Shown: piece by piece, positions 50,827 to 59,072 of the stretch
Position numbering within the stretch: the stretch's first letter is position 1
Layout: the number at the start of each line of letters is the position of its first letter
The notes under the pieces: generated by a model
Seen by the model: the letters and a program-made list of their open reading frames with translations, nothing else
Told to the model about the DNA's origin: nothing
Databases searched by the model: none
Position numbers and translations under genes: made by a program
Source: SICU01 sp964408235
GTDB taxonomy: Archaea > Nanobdellota > Nanobdellia > Pacearchaeales > GW2011-AR1
Length of the DNA: 64,000 bases
Reading direction: 5' to 3'
NCBI GenBank assembly: GCA_964408235.1
Contig: CAYOYN010000001.1
Span: forward strand, 62,001-126,000

Positions 50827-51129
50827 TTAAGCCTCTTCATCTCTTAGCCCCAATAAACCTTCTCCATAAAGTCTACCAGCCTGGTAAAATGTAAAAGGTA
50901 AAATGCCGCCGTTATCTTTAGAAAATGAATAAATAGCTCCAATAGTGACACCTGCCCCCAATAAAGTAGAAAATGGTTCTGTCAAAAACCTAGGATTAGA
51001 TTGTAATAAGCTAAGGGGCAAATAAGAAATTGATTTTCCAGCAAAAAATGGAACGGCTATTGAAGCGCTAGCTGCAATAGTTCCTAAAACTTTACAAAGC
51101 CCCTTGCCAACTAAATCTGTAGCTCTCAT
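50827..51129 (-). CDS. Small membrane protein
   Basis: The 100-residue protein has two or three hydrophobic segments (about 8-28, 51-66 and 76-92) separated by short polar loops. It is not recognised. TTTAAAAC near 51153-51160 lies 27 nt before the ATG. A role in the membrane is all that can be said. Confidence 0.5.
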   Translation of the reverse strand: MRATDLVGKGLCKVLGTIAASASIAVPFFAGKSISYLPLSLLQSNPRFLTEPFSTLLGAGVTIGAIYSFSKDNGGILPFTFYQAGRLYGEGLLGLRDEEA

Positions 51130-51171
51130 TAAAAATAATAAAAATAAAGATGTTTTAAACTTATGTTAAGA

Positions 51172-52974
51172 TTACAGCAAAATCTCAAAATCTCCAAGTT
51201 CTTTCTGTAAAGCCCCAAGTACAGAGGAAGGAATCTTAACCTCTGTATTCTTTTTATGACTAGAAAGAGCTTTTTCAAGAGCAATGCTATCGCTTAACTT
51301 AAAACTATTTCCAACTATTAACATAACTCTTCCAGATTCGATAAAGAAGTTAGAAGAATCTGTCAAAACAAGCTCTCCTTTTTTATCTCCGAATTTTACA
51401 TCTATAACTTCCTTCTCTTCTAATAACAAATCTGCCCTTTGAGTATAATCAAGTAATTCTTTAATCAACTCAGTAGCATCCCTGCGCAATGCACTCATTT
51501 CAAGAGGGGTTACCTTTCCAGATTTAACTTTATTTTTCATTACCAAAATTTCTTTCAAAGATTTAGAAAATCTAGGCTGTAATTTTCCTTTAGAAATCAA
51601 TTCACTATTAACATCTTTTACTAAAGATTCAATACTTTTATCCCCGAATATTTTTCTAAGTAAAGAAAAAACTTCTTCATAAGATCTATCCGCATCACGA
51701 ACAATTAACTTAGCTTCAAGCTTCTTCCTTATCTCCTGTAATTTTTTATCATAATTTTTGGATTCAACAAGTAACTCATCAACAGTTTTTCCAGGAATAG
51801 TTTTCAAAGTCCCATGTTCATAATCTTTGTAATATTTGATAACTTTCTCTAAAAACTTTAATTCTGGGGCAGACATTACCTTCTCTGTATCGACTAAAAC
51901 TTTTTTTACATCAGCAACCATATGTTTAGGTGCAGGTGGCGCATGCCCTGCAAGCATAACCAAAGCTTGAGTTGGAGTAACAACCCCCCAATAAATATCA
52001 ACCATAGCATCAATCAGTCTTCTTGAAACAAGAGATTCATTTTGTTCCCCATATTTCATGAATTTATCAACTGCTTCAGGAGATGGTTTAACTTTGCCCA
52101 TTTGTAAAAGCAATTTCCAAGGTAAGAAAGTTCCACGGTCGTACATTGGAACTCCATCTCTAATAAATGTAAATATCACAGGATTAGCATCCTTAACATT
52201 GTCCCAGAAATCAGTCATTAAGTAAACTTGGACATTCAAAACATTCTTAGTTCCAGATAAGGCTGTAGCCTCACGAATATAATCATGAATCATCCCACGC
52301 AATTTTTCTAATAATTGCAACCTAGGCATTCTCTTTACATCAGTATCATCAATAATTACGAAAGTATCTACATCTGAATCTTTTCCTGCAGTTCCCCTAA
52401 CTAAACTTCCTCCAACAACATATGATGCAACATATTTCTCAAACTTGCGTAAAACTAATGTCTTATGGATATTAGCAAGCCTCATTGAACCAAGCAACCC
52501 CTTATCATGAAGAGGGAAAGAAGAAGAAATTGCATCTATAAAATCAAACTTGGAATCTAAACCATAGTTCCACAAGTCCACTTCAGTCTTAATATGGACC
52601 CACAGTTCTTGCTTACTTTCCTTAATCAATTTCAAAACTTCCGGCTTAATTTTCTTAGGAATTTCCTTAAACTGATCCTCTGGAATTAACATAAACAAAT
52701 GCAATGGTTTCTTAGCAATTTCTTCTGGTAAGAGACCCTCATCTTCCTCAAAAATTTTGAATGCTTGCGTAGGTAAAACGCTCAAAAAAGTAGTAAATGG
52801 AAATTTTTTGACTAATTTTTTCTTAAAATCTTCTAATTGCTCTTTGAGTTTATCATTTTTCTTTTCATCTTCAGCAGAAATTTGAGGCATAGCACCAGGA
52901 ATTTTACTTGGAGGAACATAACTCCTAGAAGAAGACATAGCATCATTTAAGCCATGAGTTTTCTTTTCCTGCAT
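51172..52974 (-). CDS. Nucleotidyltransferase-domain protein, paralogue of the 287-residue protein
   Basis: The 600-residue protein has a disordered N-terminus (about 1-40), an alpha/beta domain, then the nucleotidyltransferase motif GGSLVRGTAGKDSDVDTFVI (Asp201 and Asp203 counting from the ATG at 52974). The C-terminal helical region parallels that of the 287-residue gene at 43309. A further coiled-coil domain and a beta-rich end follow. I use the ATG at 52974 because TTAAATAG at 52998-53005 is about 27 nt upstream; a TTG at 52992 is less likely. The substrate is unknown. Confidence 0.75.
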   Translation of the reverse strand: MQEKKTHGLNDAMSSSRSYVPPSKIPGAMPQISAEDEKKNDKLKEQLEDFKKKLVKKFPFTTFLSVLPTQAFKIFEEDEGLLPEEIAKKPLHLFMLIPEDQFKEIPKKIKPEVLKLIKESKQELWVHIKTEVDLWNYGLDSKFDFIDAISSSFPLHDKGLLGSMRLANIHKTLVLRKFEKYVASYVVGGSLVRGTAGKDSDVDTFVIIDDTDVKRMPRLQLLEKLRGMIHDYIREATALSGTKNVLNVQVYLMTDFWDNVKDANPVIFTFIRDGVPMYDRGTFLPWKLLLQMGKVKPSPEAVDKFMKYGEQNESLVSRRLIDAMVDIYWGVVTPTQALVMLAGHAPPAPKHMVADVKKVLVDTEKVMSAPELKFLEKVIKYYKDYEHGTLKTIPGKTVDELLVESKNYDKKLQEIRKKLEAKLIVRDADRSYEEVFSLLRKIFGDKSIESLVKDVNSELISKGKLQPRFSKSLKEILVMKNKVKSGKVTPLEMSALRRDATELIKELLDYTQRADLLLEEKEVIDVKFGDKKGELVLTDSSNFFIESGRVMLIVGNSFKLSDSIALEKALSSHKKNTEVKIPSSVLGALQKELGDFEILL

Positions 52975-53070
52975 ATTACTAAAATGAAGCAATGCTATTT
53001 AAGGCTTACCAAAAGAAACAACTTAAGAGTTATAAAGTCAGATAACAATTAATTATATCAAAGAGGAAAT

Positions 53071-53613
53071 ATGCCACAAGCAGTAACCCACGTTTTAGTC
53101 CCGATAATTCTACTTTCCATATTTAGACATCTTTATCAAAAGAAAACCGGCAAAAAATTCCACCTTCAATATGTTTTAATTGGTGGTCTTGCGGGAATCA
53201 TCCCAGATTTAGATATTCCTCTATTTTGGGTGATGCATTATTTTGGATATGCCCTAGATGAAATTCACAGAACATTCACCCACACAATATTTGTCCCTCT
53301 AATCTTTCTCTTCCTTGCATTTATCTCTAAATTAACAATAAAGAAAAAAATAGGGCGAAACAAACTATCCGTTGCAATAATATTACTTCTTCTTTCGTTC
53401 GGAAGTTTAATACATTTAATCTTAGATGCGACTCTTGCAGGATACATAATGCCGCTCTACCCTCTATCCATGATAAAGGTAGGGACCGGTTTCCCATTCA
53501 CAGTATTTCCAGACCACATAGCCATGCTTTTTTTAGCAACACTTGATGGAGTACTCTTTATTCTTTGGATATTATACTTAGAATTAAAACACAAAATATC
53601 AGATTTTATATAA
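53071..53613 (+). CDS. Membrane-bound metal-dependent hydrolase, YdjM/DUF457-like
   Basis: The 180-residue protein has four transmembrane helices and the family hallmarks: AVTHVLVPI near the start, GIIPDLDIPLFW, HRTFTH and SLIHLILDATLAG, plus HIAMLFLATLD near the end. His and Asp residues at membrane ends likely bind metal. It may hydrolyse a lipid or envelope component. A GAGGAA Shine-Dalgarno precedes the ATG. Confidence 0.85.
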   Translation: MPQAVTHVLVPIILLSIFRHLYQKKTGKKFHLQYVLIGGLAGIIPDLDIPLFWVMHYFGYALDEIHRTFTHTIFVPLIFLFLAFISKLTIKKKIGRNKLSVAIILLLLSFGSLIHLILDATLAGYIMPLYPLSMIKVGTGFPFTVFPDHIAMLFLATLDGVLFILWILYLELKHKISDFI

Positions 53614-53614
53614 A

Positions 53615-53746
53615 ATGCAAATTCAAGAAAATGAAATAGATCCAAATTATGTCTGCGAAGCTTGTGGTAAAACCCTAGAAGAACTAAAGTGTAAATTAAT
53701 ATGTAAAAGGTGCGGTTACTTTAGATCTTGCTCAGACTTATTCTAA
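53615..53746 (+). CDS. 43-residue zinc-ribbon protein
   Basis: A short gene begins 1 nt after the DUF457-like gene stop and ends at the stop of the convergent membrane gene. It encodes MQIQENEIDPNYV then two CxxC pairs (CEAC and CKRC) and extra cysteines (LKCK, FRSC), a small zinc ribbon ending CSDLF. Similar tiny zinc ribbons ending C-S-D are common in archaea (recalled, not searched). Probably co-translated with the gene before it. Confidence 0.7.
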   Translation: MQIQENEIDPNYVCEACGKTLEELKCKLICKRCGYFRSCSDLF

Positions 53747-53983
53747 TTATTTGCCCCAAGCCCAACGAGGCTTTTCGCCTTTTTTATAACAAATATACAT
53801 TAATAAAGCAATAGATATCCCAAGCAAAACAAAATATTCAACAAACCTTCCAACTACTAAAAATTCTGTAGCAATATAAACAAGGAATAAAATAAACATC
53901 AAAGTAATAATCCATCCCTGCCACGTACATGGAGTCCATCCCCAACCGTAAAGCTTTCTCTTAAACCAAATCTCTTTTTTCAT
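53747..53983 (-). CDS. Small two-TM membrane protein
   Basis: The 78-residue protein has two transmembrane segments (about 24-42 and 50-66). The N-terminus KRKLYGWGWTPCTWQGW and the C-terminus KKGEKPRWAWGK are aromatic and basic, a pattern often seen in candidate-phylum small membrane proteins. The start lies 25.5 nt from a palindromic ATTTAAAT shared with the divergent gene. Confidence 0.6.
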   Translation of the reverse strand: MKKEIWFKRKLYGWGWTPCTWQGWIITLMFILFLVYIATEFLVVGRFVEYFVLLGISIALLMYICYKKGEKPRWAWGK

Positions 53984-54003
53984 TAAAATATAATATAGAG
54001 TAA

Positions 54004-54011
54004 ATTTAAAT
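54004..54011. promoter_or_regulatory. Shared symmetric TATA box for two divergent leaderless genes
   Basis: ATTTAAAT is centred at 54007.5. The midpoint between the divergent ATGs (53983 minus, 54034 plus) is 54008.5. The inter-ATG gap is 50 nt, identical to that at 22153-22202. Confidence 0.7.
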
Positions 54012-54033
54012 AAGCTCTTATGTTCAAAATAAA

Positions 54034-54495
54034 ATGAGATGGTTGGTGTTTAGCATACTATTTATCGGCTTATTTTCTTTATCTGTAAGTGCTGAGGAAA
54101 CTTGCATTACTTTTAATTCAACAAACACATTAGAACTTATATCAGATATTCCTTCTATTAGTTCCGAACTTTCAAGTTGTAATATTGCTCTACCTGAACA
54201 AATTAGTTCCTTACTGAATAACAAAAATGTTTTAATTAGCATAAATATGAATTCGGGATCTGTTGAAAAATTCTATTTATCTATGGTTGACGGATACATT
54301 TCATCATTAAATCCTGGACAACCAGAAACTTACTCTTACAACATCATATTGAGTGAAACAACATTGGATAATATATTATCTTCTGAAAATATGGTCGATT
54401 CATTAATCTTAGCTTATAACAATGATCAAATAGTTGTAGACCCTTCTGGTGTTTGGAACAATATGGTATGGTTTTTTGCTAGTTGGTTTATTTAG
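54034..54495 (+). CDS. Secreted hypothetical protein
   Basis: The 153-residue protein has a signal peptide (about 1-20, ending SVSA) and a small mature domain with two cysteines (ETCITF; SSCNIAL). A hydrophobic end (NNMVWFFASWFI) may be a membrane or folding anchor. It is not recognised. It begins 25.5 nt after the shared TATA box. Confidence 0.55.
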   Translation: MRWLVFSILFIGLFSLSVSAEETCITFNSTNTLELISDIPSISSELSSCNIALPEQISSLLNNKNVLISINMNSGSVEKFYLSMVDGYISSLNPGQPETYSYNIILSETTLDNILSSENMVDSLILAYNNDQIVVDPSGVWNNMVWFFASWFI

Positions 54496-54530
54496 AATTA
54501 GTTTTTATAGTTCTTTTTCTTTAGTAATTC

Positions 54531-54887
54531 ATGAAAAATAATCTTAAGTGGTTGCCAAGAGTTTTAGCAATTGCATATATACTATTTATTAGCATATTTG
54601 CCTTTGATGTATTTTCCCCAGAATATAGTATTTTTGATATGATTATTGGTTTTTTGATTCACCTTATTCCTAGTTTCATATTAATAATTGTAACAATAAT
54701 TGCATGGAAAAAAGAGTTTTTAGGAGGAATTCTGTTTATTTTGTTAAGTATTTTGTTTACAATATTTTTCAACACCTACAAAGAAATAATCAGTTTTACC
54801 CTTATTTCATTGATCTTGTTTGTTATCGGCCTATTGTTTATTTTGTCTAGTAGGATTAGATTAAATCTCAAGAAGACTAAAAAATAA
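54531..54887 (+). CDS. Four-TM membrane protein
   Basis: The 118-residue protein has about four hydrophobic helices (about residues 10-28, 35-58, 63-82, 86-106) and a basic C-terminus (RIRLNLKKTKK). It is not recognised. It ends 1 nt before the 3' end of the oppositely oriented tRNA-Val. Confidence 0.5.
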   Translation: MKNNLKWLPRVLAIAYILFISIFAFDVFSPEYSIFDMIIGFLIHLIPSFILIIVTIIAWKKEFLGGILFILLSILFTIFFNTYKEIISFTLISLILFVIGLLFILSSRIRLNLKKTKK

Positions 54888-54888
54888 A

Positions 54889-54960
54889 TGGCCCCACGCA
54901 GACTCGAACTGCGAATTACTCGGTGTAAACGAGTCGTTTGAACCCTTAGACTATGGGGCC
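54889..54960 (-). tRNA. tRNA-Val (anticodon TAC)
   Basis: On the minus strand the acceptor GGCCCCA pairs perfectly with TGGGGCC. The anticodon stem ACTCG/CGAGT encloses TTTACAC, giving anticodon TAC, and the T-arm has GTTCGAGTC. The discriminator is A and CCA is not encoded. It is divergent from tRNA-Gly. Confidence 0.95.
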
Positions 54961-54990
54961 TTTCGATCCAATAAAAGATTAAAATAAACC

Positions 54991-54998
54991 TTTATAAA
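54991..54998 (+). promoter_or_regulatory. TATA box of tRNA-Gly
   Basis: TTTATAAA lies 28 nt upstream of the first tRNA base. Confidence 0.6.
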
Positions 54999-55021
54999 AC
55001 CTTTCTGTCCAGTACATTAAA

Positions 55022-55093
55022 GCGCGGGTAGTATAGTGGTTAGTATACGACGTTGCCAACGTTGTGGCCCGGGTTCAATTCCCGGCCCGCGCA
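55022..55093 (+). tRNA. tRNA-Gly (anticodon GCC)
   Basis: The acceptor GCGCGGG pairs with CCCGCGC. The anticodon stem CGACG/CGTTG encloses TTGCCAA, giving anticodon GCC, and the T-arm contains GGTTCAATTC. CCA is not encoded. A tyrosine recombinase gene begins 141 nt downstream, reading away, so the 3' half is the likely integration site of the island. Confidence 0.95.
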
Positions 55094-55233
55094 TCATACC
55101 TTTCGCGCATCTTCATGCGAACTATTTGATTGTCGCGAACTTTTCTAGAGGAATTGCATATCATCGATAGCTTCCAATGTATCCGTTCACTCTCGACAAT
55201 GCTTAAAAGTAAACGAGATCAGACATTAAGTCG
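55094..55233. other. Putative attachment-site region between tRNA-Gly and integrase
   Basis: No gene is seen. It is richer in C and G than the surroundings and contains GCGAACT twice (55117-55123 and 55135-55141) and a CGCAT-CTTC-ATGCG inverted repeat (55106-55119). Such repeats could be integrase arm-binding sites. GCTTAAAAGT at 55201-55210 is a TATA-like box 28 nt before the integrase ATG. Confidence 0.45.
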
Positions 55234-56451
55234 ATGGCTGACAAGATCGACCCACATAAAACTAAAGAAAGATACATGAAGTGGAAGAGTAATGTTTTAA
55301 CAAATGGAATTCAAGGCTTGAATGAGGATAATTCTAAGATAATTTTGAAATACATACAAGACATGGAGCAGGGGATTAACGTTGCTTCCACTAATAAAAG
55401 AGGGGCAAGAAGTAGTGCTAGACTAAACAGTGTAAGTACAAGACTCGTTACAGTGGCTAAAGGATTATGGGAAAGAAGTAAGATCAATCTTTTAGAAGCA
55501 GAAGAATCTCATTTATTTGCATTTTTTGCTGATATGAGAAATGGAACTATAAGAAAAAATAATGGTTCTTTATACAAATCTATCGCAGATTATGTAAAAG
55601 ATGTAAAAGCTTTTTGGCACTGGCACATGAAAGTTAATCGTAAAAATGGAATAGAAATTAAAGATATAACTTTAGATCTCGATACTAGCAAAGAGAAGCC
55701 TGACTGGGTATACTTAACTGAAGATCAAATAAAACAACTTTGTTCTCATGCAGACTATAAGTATGAGGTTTTAATTTGGTTTTTGTTTGATACTGGAATA
55801 CGCTCACCAACAGAATTAGTAAATGTAAAAATATCTGATTTCTTTAATGATTTTAAGGAGCTTAATATTAGGGAAGAGATTAGCAAAACCTTTGGGAGAA
55901 GAATAAAGCTTATGCTTTGTTCTAACTTAATTAAAGATTACATAAAACAACTTAATCTAAAAACCGAAGATTACCTATTTTCTTTAGAACAAAGTGTTGC
56001 TAATAGGTATCTGAAGAATTTAGCTAAAAGAGTACTAGGTGAAGGAATTAGTCCAGCAGGTCAGAAATACTCAGAACTTACAATGTATGATTTTAGACAT
56101 AACTCTTGCTGTTATTGGCTTCCTAGATATAAGTCTGAATCTGCTCTAAAATATAGATTTGGCTGGAAGAAGTCAGAGAAGATTCATTATTACTCTGAGC
56201 TCTTAGGTATGAGAGACACTATAACTCAAGATGATATGTTAGTAGATGTAACTAAGACTGAAATTGAGCAGAGATTAACCAAATCTGAAAGAGAAAAGAT
56301 GTTAATGAAAGATGAAATGGTTGATATGAGAAATCAAATATTAACTATGGGTAATTTGACAAAACAAATATATTTGGTTCTTTCAGAAGAGCAGAAGGCT
56401 AAGTTAGCAATGCAGATAAAGATTAAAAAAAGTTATTTTGAAGATGGATGA
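55234..56451 (+). CDS. Tyrosine recombinase/integrase
   Basis: The 405-residue protein has an N-terminal SAM-like helical domain (about 60-145) and a catalytic domain. Arg190 lies in DTGIRSPTEL, and Arg288-His289 in YDFRHNS (Tyr285 sits where a His is usual). Trp311 in FGWKKS takes the H/W position, and the nucleophile is Tyr319 or Tyr320 in HYYSEL. A coiled-coil tail (about 335-380) follows. It would catalyse site-specific integration, most simply at the adjacent tRNA-Gly. It converges on the restriction operon. Confidence 0.88.
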   Translation: MADKIDPHKTKERYMKWKSNVLTNGIQGLNEDNSKIILKYIQDMEQGINVASTNKRGARSSARLNSVSTRLVTVAKGLWERSKINLLEAEESHLFAFFADMRNGTIRKNNGSLYKSIADYVKDVKAFWHWHMKVNRKNGIEIKDITLDLDTSKEKPDWVYLTEDQIKQLCSHADYKYEVLIWFLFDTGIRSPTELVNVKISDFFNDFKELNIREEISKTFGRRIKLMLCSNLIKDYIKQLNLKTEDYLFSLEQSVANRYLKNLAKRVLGEGISPAGQKYSELTMYDFRHNSCCYWLPRYKSESALKYRFGWKKSEKIHYYSELLGMRDTITQDDMLVDVTKTEIEQRLTKSEREKMLMKDEMVDMRNQILTMGNLTKQIYLVLSEEQKAKLAMQIKIKKSYFEDG

Positions 56452-56480
56452 TTCAGAAGATTTGATTAATTTGACTTACT

Positions 56481-57203
56481 TCAACTTTTATCCTCCATTC
56501 CTTTTTGCAAAATCATTATCTGATCTTCTAAATGAATAAGCTCGTTTATCTCTCTTGCATAAAGACGTTTTATTAACTCGTAAAAGCATGTATAAAATGA
56601 TTTAACCCATTTATGATAAATTTCTACCACTTCTTTTAGATCAATATTTTCTTTTTTATTTTCAAGATAAGATCGTGATTCGCGACTCCATCCTTTCCAA
56701 TCTAAAAGGTTGGTCTTATCAAGAAGAATATCTTGTTTATAGATTCCCTTGCCAGTCTGATTTAGTCCGGTAACAAGCATTCTTGCTGATATAAATGGTA
56801 ACTTATAATGCTGAACAAAGTTTCTAAGTTCTTGAATAAAGAGAGATTTTTCATCTATTTTTAATTCTTTTACTAGTAATTTATGACCTTCAGAGAGTTT
56901 TTCATTGTTTAAGTCTCTTAAAAAATTGCGGGTGTGTTCTATTAAAGAAAATATGCTGAGAGAATAATTATGTAAAAGTCTCAACATTTCTTTTTGTAAA
57001 GAATCAAGCTTATCTCTATATTCTATAGACCAGAGATTTAAATCTTTTTCATAATCTTCAATAAGGTTCAATAAATCTTCATAATTTTTATCTAATATAT
57101 ACTGTGAATTTTGCAAGTTCATTACTTTATAAGTTATTTTCGTTCCTTCAAGCTGATCTCTCTTCTTAATTAATTCAATCCATAATTTAGCCCGCTCGCT
57201 CAT
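56481..57203 (-). CDS. Helical protein with HEPN-like RN-x3-H motif
   Basis: The 240-residue, mostly helical protein has an ELRNFVQHYKLP segment (Arg127, Asn128, His132), which fits the R-x4-H active site of HEPN RNases. It is preceded by a helix of the LHNYSLSIFSLIEHTRNF type seen in related uncharacterised proteins. It could be an RNase toxin or an accessory helical protein. The start overlaps the hsdM stop (ATGA), and it is the last gene of the restriction operon. Confidence 0.55.
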   Translation of the reverse strand: MSERAKLWIELIKKRDQLEGTKITYKVMNLQNSQYILDKNYEDLLNLIEDYEKDLNLWSIEYRDKLDSLQKEMLRLLHNYSLSIFSLIEHTRNFLRDLNNEKLSEGHKLLVKELKIDEKSLFIQELRNFVQHYKLPFISARMLVTGLNQTGKGIYKQDILLDKTNLLDWKGWSRESRSYLENKKENIDLKEVVEIYHKWVKSFYTCFYELIKRLYAREINELIHLEDQIMILQKGMEDKS

Positions 57204-58657
57204 ATATCTAACCCATTTAGATCTTTTATTATCTCCTCTTCTAACTCCAAGATTTTCTTCTTCAAAACTTCAGGTTTCTCATACTTTTGCTCTTCGTATT
57301 CATCTTCCTTATATTTTGAGATGGTTAAGTCAAACTCATTATCTTCAATTTCCTTAGTCGAAACAAAGAAGTGTTTCTTTTTTCTATTAGTATTATCTTC
57401 TTCATATCTATTAGAGAATCTTTCAATTATATCAGGAATGTCATTCTTATCAGGTTGAGGAGTTCTTTTGTCATCAAAACTATAACCGTCAGCTTGCATT
57501 TTATAAAACCAAACTTTCTGCGTAGGTTCTCCTTTTTGGAATATTAAGATAGCAGTTTGTACTCCTGCATACGGCTTGAAAACTCCGGAAGGCATAGAAA
57601 TGACTGCATCTAACCTACAGTCTTTGATAAGCAACTTTCTAATGTCTTTATGAGATTTAGAATTACCAAATAAAACTCCTTCTGGAACAATGACTGCGCA
57701 TCTTCCCGTAGGCGCTAATACTTGACGGATTAGTTCTAAAAATAATAGTTCTGTCTTCTTTGTCTTAATTTTAGACAGCCTATCACTTATTTCAGCCTCA
57801 TTTATACTTCCCTTGAAAGGAGGATTCGCAAGGACTACATCAAACATGTTTACCGCTAATTTATCCTCTCCAATTTTTGATAATGTGTTAAGCCTATCTA
57901 TCTTAGGCTTTTGTAAGCCGTGCATTATAAGATTCATTAAAGCTATTCTAGTCATAGTCTCATCAATATCATATCCCCAAATTGAATCGTTATCTAAGAT
58001 TTCTTTCTGTTTTTGAGTTAAAGTACTAACGCCGTCTTTCTTATTGTTCTCGAGAATATATTCATAAGAGTTAACCAAAAATCCTCCAGTTCCACAAGCA
58101 GGATCTAAAATAGTCTCACCATATTTTGGTTTAACAAGATCAATCATCATCTTGATTATGTGCCTAGGAGTTCTGAATTGTCCATTCTTACCTGAACTTT
58201 GTAACTCGCTTAGAAGATACTCATAAATGTCTCCTTGTGTATCTCGATTCTGTTCTTTAATATGCATATCGTTGATGATATTGACTGCTTCTATCAAGAG
58301 TGAAGCGGTAGGGATACCAAAATTGGCATTTTTCATATATTGAGCGTAAAGAGAATTTTCTCCGCCTAAATTTCTCATAAATGGAAATACCTTATCTCTA
58401 ACGTGATCTAATATTTCCTGAGCAGGAAGGCCAGTCCATTCGTTCCATTTACAATTCTCGTGTCCTTCAAAAATAGATTTATGTTTCTTTCCCATAAAAG
58501 AAGCTTCTTGTACTTTTTTATTATCTTCGTCTTCCAATTTCTTCATAAATATGAGATAAGACATCTGCATGATTGCTTCTATCGGGTTAGTCAATCCTCC
58601 AGACCAGAATCTATCCCATAGCTTTCTTATTTGTGATTTGAGTGTTGCGTCTAACAT
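57200..58657 (-). CDS. hsdM: Type I restriction-modification DNA methyltransferase (HsdM)
   Basis: The 485-residue HsdM has an N-terminal helical domain (LDATLKSQIRKLWDRFW), the SAM site LDPACGTGGFLVN (motif I), and the adenine-methylase NPPF (motif IV). PEGVLFG and a C-terminal helical extension follow. It methylates N6 of adenine at the site read by HsdS. I use the ATG at 58657, just after the stop of the preceding gene (TAA-C-ATG), with GGAGG about 11 nt before it. A GTG at 58675 would overlap the upstream gene by 17 nt. Confidence 0.95.
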   Translation of the reverse strand: MLDATLKSQIRKLWDRFWSGGLTNPIEAIMQMSYLIFMKKLEDEDNKKVQEASFMGKKHKSIFEGHENCKWNEWTGLPAQEILDHVRDKVFPFMRNLGGENSLYAQYMKNANFGIPTASLLIEAVNIINDMHIKEQNRDTQGDIYEYLLSELQSSGKNGQFRTPRHIIKMMIDLVKPKYGETILDPACGTGGFLVNSYEYILENNKKDGVSTLTQKQKEILDNDSIWGYDIDETMTRIALMNLIMHGLQKPKIDRLNTLSKIGEDKLAVNMFDVVLANPPFKGSINEAEISDRLSKIKTKKTELLFLELIRQVLAPTGRCAVIVPEGVLFGNSKSHKDIRKLLIKDCRLDAVISMPSGVFKPYAGVQTAILIFQKGEPTQKVWFYKMQADGYSFDDKRTPQPDKNDIPDIIERFSNRYEEDNTNRKKKHFFVSTKEIEDNEFDLTISKYKEDEYEEQKYEKPEVLKKKILELEEEIIKDLNGLDI

Positions 58658-58658
58658 G

Positions 58659-59072
58659 TTAATAATGCCCTCCACTATTTCGAGTTGAAAAGTAAATTAT
58701 TATAAAAATAACAACCAGTGCTGCTGAGCCTATTAAGAATATTCCTGGGAAAGTTTCATTCCAAAATCTATCAGAGGCAGCTATTTCTGCTAACTGGGCT
58801 TGCAATTTCCTATCTTGAATTTGTTGATTTAACCTTTCAACTATCGAGGTGTCTTTCGTTCTAAAACATAATCTATTTCCTTCGGTTTGAGTATAACTTA
58901 CTTGAACTCCCTGTGCAGCTACCGAGATATCCGACCGACTTATATCTTCAAAACAATATTCTGGACCATTCAAGACTGTTTGAAACCATCCATCAAAACC
59001 CTGGTAGATACTGCTTCCAAAGAAGAATAAAGCAATTAATCCGCCAGCGATTAACAACATCTTTAGATTCAT
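58659..59072 (-). CDS. Two-TM protein embedded between hsdS and hsdM
   Basis: The 137-residue protein has transmembrane helices at both ends (about 5-22 and 108-128) and a soluble loop between them. The loop has two cysteines (YCFED; LCFR) and a helix rich in Gln/Ala (LNQQIQDRKLQAQLAEIAA). It is not recognised. Its start overlaps the hsdS stop (ATGA), and its stop is 1 nt from the hsdM ATG, so it is part of the operon rather than a chance insertion. Confidence 0.65.
   Translation of the reverse strand: MNLKMLLIAGGLIALFFFGSSIYQGFDGWFQTVLNGPEYCFEDISRSDISVAAQGVQVSYTQTEGNRLCFRTKDTSIVERLNQQIQDRKLQAQLAEIAASDRFWNETFPGIFLIGSAALVVIFIIIYFSTRNSGGHY

Noticed and set aside
52974..52992. TTG or GTG starts upstream of the ATGs used here for several genes (at 8555, 8190, 11109, 11876, 34844, 37912, 44881, 47658, 49907, 52992, 58675).
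   Set aside because: In each case TATA spacing, family start or an adjacent stop codon fits the downstream ATG better.
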